From [Clostridium] innocuum (GTDB taxonomy: Bacteria; Bacillota_I; Bacilli_A; Erysipelotrichales; Erysipelotrichaceae), in assembly GCA_012317185.1 (NCBI GenBank), contig CP048838.1:1736001-1800000 (forward strand): a stretch of DNA of 64,000 bases, written 5' to 3'. Both the position numbers and the translations under genes were made by a program. Below, piece after piece: positions 56,365-64,000 of this stretch. A model generated the notes under the pieces. That model was given only the letters and a program-made list of their open reading frames with translations. It searched no databases and was not told the origin of the DNA. Position 1 is the first letter of the stretch, and every line of letters starts with the position of its first letter.

Positions 56365-57339
56365 ATGCCAAATATTATTACACATAAGATTTTTGCGGAA
56401 GAAGTGCTGAAGAGCATGACCAAGCACGATATCCGTTCCATGATAGAGCGTCATCCGCAGATATTCTATATCGGCAGCAATGGTCCTGATTTCCTGTTCT
56501 TTTCTCATATCAAACCATGGGAATCCTATAAAAGTCATGCGCTGAACAGGCTGGGCAGTGCCATGCATGCACATGGTATCAATGCGTTTTATGAAACAGC
56601 AATCGAATGCATCCGTGCACAGAAGCATGAGGATGTAAAGGAGCTGATGAGTGTTTATCTGTTTGGTCACCTGTGTCACTGGGCGCTGGATAAGACGACA
56701 CATCCCTATATTTTCTATCGTACAGGGAACTGCCGGGGTGTCAGTGCAGGTCTGCATCACCGCTTTGAGTCTATGATGGATACCATGATGCTGGAAAAAT
56801 ACCGCGGCTTGAGTATCCGGGATTATCCGTGCTATGAAATCTGTGCATATGATGAGGATATTCTGAAGGCGATCGCCCGCATATACGTACCAGCTGCACG
56901 CAAGGTTTATCACCATGAGGTTAAGGTACACGATATCAGGGAAACCCTGAACTCCTGGTATGATGTACAGAAGCTGCTGTATGATCCTGCAAATATCAAA
57001 TATCCGCTGTTAAAGGGCTTTGAGACGCTTGCACGCAAGCCCTGGGCTGTCAGCGGCAACGTTGTCCGTCCGTCTGTGGATGAGCGCTATGATGTATTGA
57101 ACGAAGAGCATGCGATCTGGAAGCATCCGTGTGATGATACGATCACATCCAACGCTTCTTTTATTGATATGTTCAACGAGGCAATTGAAACGGCTGTTCG
57201 TGTAGTTGACAAGGCATACGGCTGTATAGAATACGGAGCTGACAGTCAATCTGTGCTCGAGCTTCTGCAGGATGCCGCCTACGATACCGGAATGGACGGC
57301 AAGCGGGATATGAAGTATTTCGATATTATCTATGACTGA
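56365..57339 (+). CDS. Zinc-dependent phospholipase C-like protein
   Basis: 324 residues, no signal peptide. The N-terminal P-N-I-I-T-H, then G-S-N-G-P-D-F-L-F-F, F-G-H-L-C-H-W-A-L-D and H-H-R-F-E-S are the metal-ligand blocks of the cytoplasmic Zn-dependent phospholipase C-like family common in Firmicutes. The activity is unproven. TATAAT (56319-56324) and an AAGGAGG site lie upstream. Confidence 0.88.
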   Translation: MPNIITHKIFAEEVLKSMTKHDIRSMIERHPQIFYIGSNGPDFLFFSHIKPWESYKSHALNRLGSAMHAHGINAFYETAIECIRAQKHEDVKELMSVYLFGHLCHWALDKTTHPYIFYRTGNCRGVSAGLHHRFESMMDTMMLEKYRGLSIRDYPCYEICAYDEDILKAIARIYVPAARKVYHHEVKVHDIRETLNSWYDVQKLLYDPANIKYPLLKGFETLARKPWAVSGNVVRPSVDERYDVLNEEHAIWKHPCDDTITSNASFIDMFNEAIETAVRVVDKAYGCIEYGADSQSVLELLQDAAYDTGMDGKRDMKYFDIIYD

Positions 57340-57355
57340 TGTAATTGCTGGTAAG

Positions 57356-57395
57356 GGGCATGTCCATGGTGCTATACATACGACATGCTCTTTTC
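57356..57395 (+). terminator. Terminator after Zn-PLC gene
   Basis: GGGCATGTC pairs with GACATGCTC (one G-U) and TTTT follows. Confidence 0.75.
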
Positions 57396-57451
57396 TATAG
57401 GAGAGCTGTCAAAGATTGTGCATATACTGAAGGAAGAGAGGAGAATGTACT

Positions 57452-58381
57452 ATGAAGCTGTTTGATTTGCATGCGGACATCGGATACGATGTCATGCAGA
57501 AGAAGCACACGGAAACAGATATACTGAACCGCTTTCATCTGCAGAAGTTTTTAGAGGGTGAGGTTTCTTATATCGGTATGGCATCCTTTTTTGAGGGAAG
57601 TGAAACGTGGGACTATATGCAGGATATGGTTTTGTCCCTGAAAAAGGAAATCGAGCATTGCGAGATGATCGATTTGGTGCTTTGTGGTGAGGATTTAATT
57701 GAAAACGGACATATCAAGGCAATACTGACTGTGGAGGGAATGTGCGGTATCAAGGAGCATGCCAGAGAAAAAATCGAGTGGCTGTATGCGCAGGGTGTAC
57801 GCATTGCCTCCTTTTGCTGGAACGAGGAAAATCTGCTGGCAACCGGCGTAAAGGGGAATCCGGAGCATGGCCTTCATCCGCTTGGGGAAGAGGCACTGCA
57901 GGCAATGATTGACTGCAATATGCTGGTGGATGTATCCCATGCCAATGAGCGAACCTTCTGGGATATTATGGCACATCCCTCAGCACGAGTTATCGCCACG
58001 CATTCCAATGCGAGAGCGTTGTGTGATCATCCACGGAATCTTTGGGACGATCAGATTATCGCTATCGCAAAGCGGGGGGGAATCATCGGTATGAACAGTG
58101 CACCGGCGTTTGTTCATGAGCGTCCTGAAAAACGCGATATCCCTCATCTGGTTGCTCATATGCACTATATAAAGCAGCTGGCAGGAATCGAAGCACTGGC
58201 ACTGGGGCTTGATTATATGGATTTCTATGAGGGCTGTGAGGAGCTGCATACAAAAAATCTGGAGGATTGTTCAAAGAGCCAGCGTTTGATTGAGGGAATG
58301 CTGACCCGGAATTTCAGTGAGGAAGAGGTAAGATTGATTGCCAGTGAGAATGCTCTGCGTAAGCTGAAAGAGGTTTTGTAA
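57452..58381 (+). CDS. Membrane dipeptidase-type (M19) peptidase
   Basis: 309 residues. Metal ligands of the renal-dipeptidase family are in place: H-A-D (His7, Asp9), V-E-G, D-V-S-H and A-T-H-S-N-A-R-A-L. No signal peptide, so the enzyme is probably cytoplasmic and cleaves dipeptides. AGAGGAG precedes the ATG. Confidence 0.92.
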   Translation: MKLFDLHADIGYDVMQKKHTETDILNRFHLQKFLEGEVSYIGMASFFEGSETWDYMQDMVLSLKKEIEHCEMIDLVLCGEDLIENGHIKAILTVEGMCGIKEHAREKIEWLYAQGVRIASFCWNEENLLATGVKGNPEHGLHPLGEEALQAMIDCNMLVDVSHANERTFWDIMAHPSARVIATHSNARALCDHPRNLWDDQIIAIAKRGGIIGMNSAPAFVHERPEKRDIPHLVAHMHYIKQLAGIEALALGLDYMDFYEGCEELHTKNLEDCSKSQRLIEGMLTRNFSEEEVRLIASENALRKLKEVL

Positions 58382-58403
58382 AGAAAGTAAAAAAAAGTTT
58401 TGG

Positions 58404-58428
58404 GCGCCCCTGAGCGCTTTTTTTTATC
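58404..58428 (+). terminator. Terminator after dipeptidase
   Basis: A short GC stem (GGGCGC with GCGC) is followed by eight T residues. Confidence 0.65.
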
Positions 58429-58670
58429 CTTTCAACTGCTTGAAGTCCTTTGTTTCTCATCGTATGCAAGGCTTGCGTCACATAAGAATAACACGATAAA
58501 TACTATGCTTGCTCGTAATGGTACTTGTTTTTATATAAGAGAAAAAGTATAATAAACACGACTTTTGTAAAATATTGTATTTGCGGTTGGAATACCGTTT
58601 AACATTATGCAAAGGGAATGATGGAAATCGTGAAAATGGCGGGATAAGGGATTTCAGGAGGATGATGGTT

Positions 58671-61600
58671 ATGGTTAGAGGTATGAAACGTCTGATGGCA
58701 TTTTTCGTAGTATTTACACTTTTGTTTCAAATGACAGATATGCCGCTGCATGCGGAAAACAGCAGGGATGTCAGTGCTTTACTGACAGTTAAGGAAGCGT
58801 ATATTGAACAAAATCATAAGGATGTTGTGGAAAACAGCATGTTGACAGATACCGATCCGGTATCTGTATCTGTTAATTTTAAGGTGCCCGTTTTAGGAGA
58901 CGGATTGACAGAAGAGGATTCTTATGTAAGAAAAGGAGATACTGCTGTAATTGAGCTTGCAACGAAGTATAAGCTGGCAGATACAGCTTCTCCAAGCTTT
59001 GCTCTGACAAGAAAGGTTGAGGAAAACGGCGGCAGCAGAGAAGTTAAAATCGGATTGCTTCGCATTGTTACAGACACGGATGCGAATAAAGTATATGCCC
59101 ATATCGTTTTTGACGGTGATGATGAGGTGTTTGATGGACAGCCCATAGCCGGGGGAGGCGCCTGGTCAAATGTCAATTGTAAATTCTCAACAACTCTGGA
59201 ATATAACGGTACAGGAGATGGCGCCAAGCCTGGAGAACATGCTGTAACCATTTTGGGAAAAAGCTTTTCTGTAAAGGTGCCGGAACCGCCTGTTATTATG
59301 ACTATGGAAAAAAGCGGAGCTGTTGAAGGAAAGTTTGTCAGCTGGAAGGTCAAAATAGATGCGCAACAGGCAGGAGCAGCTGCAGATTTTGGCGGCTATG
59401 TATTTCAGGATAATCTGAAAAGCGTTGGAAGCTATGTGGACAGATCCTTTAAAATCGGAACGGCAGAGGATGGCAGTGATGCTGTAGAAAGAGAGGTTTC
59501 CTATGAAGCTTCACTGCTGCAGCACACATTTCCGGAATCGGCAAAAGGGATTTGCTATGTGTTTTTCAAAACGGAAATCCCGGATGCAATTTATTATGCA
59601 AACAGCGAAAAAACGATAAGAAATACCGCTGTCATCCTAAAGGATGAGGGGCAGGTCAGTACATCCAGTGCCAGTGTGAACTATGATGGAACCTGGATAA
59701 AAAAGGAATTGAATGGAATTAACCATAAGGATGGAACGATATCATGGACGATTACAGCAAATCAGCCTGCTGCATCGTTAACGAATGCAGTCATTACGGA
59801 CAAGCTGGATAGTAAATTGAACTGGCAGTCTGCAGCTTTGGAAATATATAATGGAACCTCCTGGGACGCAGGATCTGCTTCTTTTTCCAATGAACCGGCG
59901 GATGGAAAATATGAAATTGGTACTATAAATGCCAAGGTTCGACTGACAATCACGGCACAGCTCAAGGATAAATCGGAAATAGAGCATACCGTGGTATCGG
60001 TAAATAATAAAGCAACACTCAGCTGGGAAGGGAATACAGGAGTTGGCAGCAATTCTGTCTACAGCAGCATCGGATTCAATCCGATCACCAAGACGAAAGG
60101 AGCCTATGATGCGTCTGCACATACGGCGACCTGGAATGTGAACGTGGAGCAGTCCGATGTGAATGATGATTTACGTGTGCTGGAGCTGCTTGTGTATGAT
60201 GCATCCTTTACCTGGGATGATGCTTATGAAATCACAGACAATACTGGAGCAGACTTAACGACAGTAAGCAAAGAGGTTGTAAAGAGCTTGACTCCCAGCT
60301 GTAATCAGCGGTATGTAAAGGATTCCTTTGCTACGGAAGCTGACAGTGCTGCTGTTCCTACACTTCATCATATCAAAAAGAATGGTACGGTGATTGCGGA
60401 TGTTCTGGTCGTCACAGGGACAGATGTTAACGGGCTGGCTGTGGATAAACATAATCAGAGCTTCTCTTATAAATCACAGGTTACCAATCCGAATATTTAT
60501 TTAAGTAATGATAATCAGAGCGGAAACAGTGTGAAAAATACAGCTTTTCTTTATAGTGGCAATAAACTTGTGAATCAGGCAAATGCAACTGTCAGCTGTC
60601 CGAATACCATACTGTTAAAGGATGCTTTGACAGCTGTGGATGGTGCAAAGGATTTGACGAATGCTGACAATGTTAATAAACAGGCCTCAGCTGCTGATAA
60701 GCTGTATAATTATAAAGATGGCTCTGCTGTTTTCCGCCTTCAGGTCAATGCAAGCGATTTGAAGGATATGACCAATGATGTAACAACTGTCGACGGCGAA
60801 CAACTGGGAGATGTTACCGTGAAGGATATCCTTCCGAAGGGATGGGAGTTTCAGAATATCACAGCGGATAAAAAGTTTTTGATATATGAAGGGGTATCCG
60901 CGAACGGAAAAGTTACGGCGAAAACACTTGTTGAACCGGATTATATTACCAGTGATTTCACGAAAGCAGGAGAAGCTGCATTCACCTTTTCCTCATTGCA
61001 GAAGCCATATGTGATCCTGTTGAAGGCAGGACCGAATGAGCAGACGGCAAAGGGATATTTCGATAAGAATCAAAAGATTAGTCTTGAGAATGCTGCTTCC
61101 CTGACCGCAGAGCATATGACTGCGGAAAAGCATGTAAAGCAAAGCATACAGATAAAAAGCACCACAATATCCAAAACAAAGCAGCGACCTGACAATGGAA
61201 TTCTGCAATGGAAAATCACCTACAATCCCTATATGCAGAAATATGGGAATGCGCTTATTCAGGATACCTTGTCTGAGGGAATCGAGCTGCGGATGAAATC
61301 TGATGGAGCTCTGGATATGGATGAACAAAACATAGCCATACAAGAGCTGGATATGGAAGCAGACGGTACCCTGAAGGCAGGGAAACCACTGAAGGATACA
61401 GCAAAATACATACGATATAATCCTGTAAACAGAACCTTGTATTTTACAATCCCTGATGAACAGAAAGTCTATCAGCTGATTTATCTGACCGATATAACAG
61501 GGGATTATCAAAGTACGCTATCCAATCACGCTATCCTTGCTTCCGGTCATACAGAAGAATCCGGAGTTACCGTGAATGACCAGGTTTATCGCTCAGATGC

Positions 61601-62906
61601 CCAATCTACAATGCAGCGCAGCGGCTGGCTGGAAATCACCAAGGTCAATGAGAAAAATATTCCTTTGGAAGGAGCGGAATTTACCGTATTCAGTAAGGAA
61701 AATGATGCTGTCATTCGAAAGGGAGTCACCCCGGTGAGTGGTGTTTTGACAATCCGGGGTCTGCCGATTGGAAGCTATTATATGAAAGAGACAAAAGCAC
61801 CTGATAATTACCTGCTGTCACCGGTTGTTTATCAGATTGAGGTCATAAAGGAAGACGTATCCGTTCTTACAAAGATCAATGGAAGTAAAAACACGCTAAC
61901 CCTGGTCAATACACAGGAGGGAACGAGCGGTGATTTAAAGATACGCAAGGAGCTGAAAGGAAATGATACTGATTCTGATTTGGAATTCAAATTCAGAATT
62001 CAGGCAGGTAAGCTAAACAAGGAAGTAGCCTATCTTGGAGAGGGAGGAAAAAAAGACGGCACGCTTGTCTTTACGGATGGTAAAGCGGAATTTACCTTAT
62101 GCGGAGGGCAGAGTATACAGCTGGTGAATCTGCCAAAGGATACAGATTATACGATTGAGGAACAGGAATATCAGGAATTGGGGTATCAGATTGAAAAACA
62201 GAATGATAAAGGAACGATCAAAGCAGACGTGCTGCAGGAAGCGGTCTTTACCAATATTCGAAACAAGGTGTTATCGCCTGTATATTATCAGATGAATGTA
62301 CATATTTCATTAGATGGACAAAAGCCGCAGAACGGGCAGTTCCGGTTTCAGCTGAAGGATGAGATGGGGGGAGTGCTGCAGACAGTGAAAAATGATGGCG
62401 GTGTGATTAAATTAAAGGAATTGAAATTCAGCAGTCCGGGTGTTTACACCTATCAAATTACACAGATGACCAATGCTGTGGATACGATTCGATACGATGA
62501 GGGCTTGTACACCGTTATCATCACCGTCATTGAGAAGGATGGTCTTCTTACAGTGGAGAGTGTTGTATGGGAAAAGGACGGGAAATCCTACGAATCAGAT
62601 ACACCGCTGTTTTCAAATACGACATCACAGGAGGAAACACCACAACAGCCGATTGCACCGGATGAATCACAGGAAGATGCAACATTGGATACAGAAGAGA
62701 AGGAAACACTTCCTGAGAAAGAGCCGGTAAAGACAAAGGAGCAGCAAACAGGGGATAAGAACAAAGGAGCAGTAAAGCATGAAAAGAAAAAGGCGACAGC
62801 TGAAACCTATGACAGCACGCATATGACATTATGGCTTTTGACTGCTTCTGTATCTTTTGCCTTGCTGGGAATCATCAAACTGTATGGGATGCGGAAAAAA
62901 AGCTAG
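58671..62906 (+). CDS. Large surface protein with Cna-B/SpaA-type domains
   Basis: 1,411 residues. A signal peptide ends at about Ala28 (P-L-H-A/E-N). The long N-terminal part (about 30-980) is beta-rich and contains repeated adhesin-like modules (T-I-S-W-T-I-T, H-T-A-T-W-N-V-N and similar). Three prealbumin-like domains follow: SpaA-type (about 985-1085, K/E/N triad L-E-I-T-K, K-E-T, L-V-N), a second (about 1087-1190, with K, E and N present) and a pilin-like third (about 1205-1310) in which the expected Lys and Glu are absent. A Glu/Pro/Lys-rich stalk leads to one C-terminal helix and M-R-K-K-S. No LPxTG motif is seen. AGGAGG (58656-58661) selects the ATG at 58671. Confidence 0.88.
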   Translation: MVRGMKRLMAFFVVFTLLFQMTDMPLHAENSRDVSALLTVKEAYIEQNHKDVVENSMLTDTDPVSVSVNFKVPVLGDGLTEEDSYVRKGDTAVIELATKYKLADTASPSFALTRKVEENGGSREVKIGLLRIVTDTDANKVYAHIVFDGDDEVFDGQPIAGGGAWSNVNCKFSTTLEYNGTGDGAKPGEHAVTILGKSFSVKVPEPPVIMTMEKSGAVEGKFVSWKVKIDAQQAGAAADFGGYVFQDNLKSVGSYVDRSFKIGTAEDGSDAVEREVSYEASLLQHTFPESAKGICYVFFKTEIPDAIYYANSEKTIRNTAVILKDEGQVSTSSASVNYDGTWIKKELNGINHKDGTISWTITANQPAASLTNAVITDKLDSKLNWQSAALEIYNGTSWDAGSASFSNEPADGKYEIGTINAKVRLTITAQLKDKSEIEHTVVSVNNKATLSWEGNTGVGSNSVYSSIGFNPITKTKGAYDASAHTATWNVNVEQSDVNDDLRVLELLVYDASFTWDDAYEITDNTGADLTTVSKEVVKSLTPSCNQRYVKDSFATEADSAAVPTLHHIKKNGTVIADVLVVTGTDVNGLAVDKHNQSFSYKSQVTNPNIYLSNDNQSGNSVKNTAFLYSGNKLVNQANATVSCPNTILLKDALTAVDGAKDLTNADNVNKQASAADKLYNYKDGSAVFRLQVNASDLKDMTNDVTTVDGEQLGDVTVKDILPKGWEFQNITADKKFLIYEGVSANGKVTAKTLVEPDYITSDFTKAGEAAFTFSSLQKPYVILLKAGPNEQTAKGYFDKNQKISLENAASLTAEHMTAEKHVKQSIQIKSTTISKTKQRPDNGILQWKITYNPYMQKYGNALIQDTLSEGIELRMKSDGALDMDEQNIAIQELDMEADGTLKAGKPLKDTAKYIRYNPVNRTLYFTIPDEQKVYQLIYLTDITGDYQSTLSNHAILASGHTEESGVTVNDQVYRSDAQSTMQRSGWLEITKVNEKNIPLEGAEFTVFSKENDAVIRKGVTPVSGVLTIRGLPIGSYYMKETKAPDNYLLSPVVYQIEVIKEDVSVLTKINGSKNTLTLVNTQEGTSGDLKIRKELKGNDTDSDLEFKFRIQAGKLNKEVAYLGEGGKKDGTLVFTDGKAEFTLCGGQSIQLVNLPKDTDYTIEEQEYQELGYQIEKQNDKGTIKADVLQEAVFTNIRNKVLSPVYYQMNVHISLDGQKPQNGQFRFQLKDEMGGVLQTVKNDGGVIKLKELKFSSPGVYTYQITQMTNAVDTIRYDEGLYTVIITVIEKDGLLTVESVVWEKDGKSYESDTPLFSNTTSQEETPQQPIAPDESQEDATLDTEEKETLPEKEPVKTKEQQTGDKNKGAVKHEKKKATAETYDSTHMTLWLLTASVSFALLGIIKLYGMRKKS

Positions 62907-63217
62907 ATTATATCCTGCAACCACACGAACTATCACCAGCATCAAAAAAGAGGAAACTATGATACGGAATCAATCAACGCTGTTATAGTATTTAGATTGA
63001 TGATTTCCACAGAGGAACGACGCAGCAATCTGCATATGACTGCTGCAAAATGATATAATTTAGATTCATGCATCTGAAACGAGCGATTGCAGTAGCTTCG
63101 GGAATGAAATGGATATGGTTATTCAGCGTTTCCTGCTTCAATGAAGCAGCAGACACCTCTCTTATAAAGGAAAACAGAGTATATGTCTGATGATGTAATC
63201 TTTACGGAAATATAAAA
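62907..63217. other. Intergenic stretch
   Basis: About 310 bases between convergent genes. No sortase, repeat or RNA gene recognised. Confidence 0.4.
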
Positions 63218-63268
63218 AAAGGGAGATTCTTCTGTTGATGTAAATCAACGGATGCGATATCTCCCTTT
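63218..63268. terminator. Strong bidirectional terminator
   Basis: AAAGGGAGAT (63218-63227) pairs with ATCTCCCTTT (63259-63268), enclosing GTTGAT/ATCAAC. It lies between the surface-protein gene and the minus-strand DUF1893 gene. Confidence 0.85.
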
Positions 63269-63284
63269 CCTTCCTGTTTGAATA

Positions 63285-63704
63285 TTATACGTGCTGCTCT
63301 GCTTTCATGCTTTTCACCTTTGCATTAAGCAATCGCTGCGCAGCTGCCGGATCATTCACATCCATAACACACGCTTCCATCGGACACATACCGGTTTTGG
63401 TACGGTTGATGATATAGGGAACCTGTTCGTCATAGGTTACTGGTATGTTGTACAGCTGGAAAATTTCCAGGGCATGCGTGGAAATGACACAGGCATGTAC
63501 CTGATGTACATCTCCGCGGACCATTAACAGCGCTGCTGCTTTGCCAATAACTTTGTCAACCAGCTGGGCACCCTGCAGATGTCCCTGATCCAGCAAATGC
63601 AGGATGGGAAGGATGCCGTTCGCATGTTCCTTGTACAGCCGCTGCTTCTGCAATACGACACAGGTAAGCTCCTCCGCTTTCAGAATTCTAATGAGTTCAT
63701 CCAT
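63285..63704 (-). CDS. DUF1893-family protein
   Basis: 139 residues. The pattern L-x-x-E-x-L-T-C-V-V, G-x-x-P-I-L-x-L-L, D-K-V-I-G-K-A-A-A-L-L and C-P-M-E is that of DUF1893, whose members resemble part of the cytidine-deaminase-like fold. The motif C-P-M-E is near residue 107. Function unknown. It has its own strong terminator. Confidence 0.85.
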   Translation of the reverse strand: MDELIRILKAEELTCVVLQKQRLYKEHANGILPILHLLDQGHLQGAQLVDKVIGKAAALLMVRGDVHQVHACVISTHALEIFQLYNIPVTYDEQVPYIINRTKTGMCPMEACVMDVNDPAAAQRLLNAKVKSMKAEQHV

Positions 63705-63906
63705 GATTTTCTCCTTTTGTTGTAAAAAAACAGGTCATTTTCCTTGCTTTTTCAATAAAATCGTGAAAATGAAACTGTATGAAAAAAGACGATATGCATC
63801 ATCGCCCTTACAATACTAGTCTATCACAAATCCATGGAAAATGTAAGCCTGTTAAATCTAATTTTTTTGCGTATAATAAAGGTATACAAACAAGGAGGGA
63901 TTTTAT

Positions 63907-64000
63907 ATGAAAGTCCAGATCTACGGAAAAAACATTACAGTAACTCCAGCGATTGCTGAAAAAATCGAGAAGAAATTAAACCATCTCGAAAAGTATTTCA
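63907..64000 (+). CDS. hpf: Ribosome hibernation factor HPF, 5' part
   Basis: The first 31 codons are in the window: M-K-V-Q-I-Y-G-K-N-I-T-V-T-P-A-I and E-K-I-E-K-K-L-N-H-L-E-K-Y-F, the typical start of long-form HPF/RaiA, which dimerises 70S ribosomes in stationary phase. A TATAAT (63872-63877) and AAGGAGG lie just upstream. The gene runs off the right edge. Confidence 0.9.
   Translation, partial: MKVQIYGKNITVTPAIAEKIEKKLNHLEKYF

Noticed and set aside
62740..62760. Q-Q-T-G-D as an LPxTG-like sorting motif
   Set aside because: It is too far from the C-terminal helix and lacks the Leu and Pro; recorded only as a possibility in the surface-protein finding.

Overview
The window reads like a chromosome segment of a low-to-mid GC Firmicute. 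Gene content, strong AGGAGG ribosome binding sites and sigma-A promoters fit the Erysipelotrichia, and I would guess a [Clostridium] innocuum-like organism. That placement is inference from gene content and codon style, not from a marker gene. Most genes are ordinary housekeeping, transport and regulation. I saw no tRNA, rRNA, CRISPR array or prophage.

Layout. 1-6.6 kb: a putative Imm5-like gene, then a beta-glucoside operon (licT antiterminator, PTS IIBCA, GH1 6-phospho-beta-glucosidase, ureohydrolase-like protein). It has a perfect catabolite (cre) box and two RAT/terminator switches. 6.9-18.2 kb: single genes, including a permuted papain-like hydrolase, a WYL regulator, an isochorismatase-like hydrolase, a PEBP protein, an SNF symporter, YjbR, AraC and GyrI-like proteins, two Cof-type HAD phosphatases, gpmA and a VOC protein. 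18.5-26.2 kb: an SGNH esterase, a membrane protein, a kinase-less KdpD sensor, YkvA, and a nucleoside phosphorylase pseudogene split by an IS605-type TnpB-only element. 26.5-38.4 kb: alanine dehydrogenase, then a potassium island (two TrkA-type subunits, TrkH, a short KdpD kinase, KdpE, kdpFABC and a 40-residue membrane microprotein). 38.5-47.4 kb: a FUSC transporter with divergent MarR, a HAD phosphatase, UV endonuclease, lipoprotein, ankyrin protein, WYL regulator, DUF2779 protein and a DMT permease. 47.7-64 kb: a CorA-like transporter, two tandem small-RNA genes, YgiQ, LrgAB, an unknown protein, FtsH, Zn-PLC, dipeptidase, a 1,411-residue surface protein, DUF1893 and the start of hpf.

The most interesting system is the potassium island. 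The sensor KdpD is divided into two proteins. One (20.8 kb) has the KdpD and universal-stress domains, with an exact match to the published c-di-AMP-binding motif S-x-S-x20-F-T-A-x-Y, but no kinase. The other (30.7 kb) has the kinase but lacks those input domains. Three promoters (trk, kdp and the microprotein) share an operator, TTAACAT, placed exactly 47 bases upstream of the -10 box, suggesting one KdpE regulon. Other signals worth attention are the tandem structured sRNAs at 48.96-49.46 kb, a MITE with an exact 8-base target duplication between kdpE and kdpF plus a decayed relative at 40.4 kb, and palindromic operators at the marR/FUSC and ankyrin/WYL loci.
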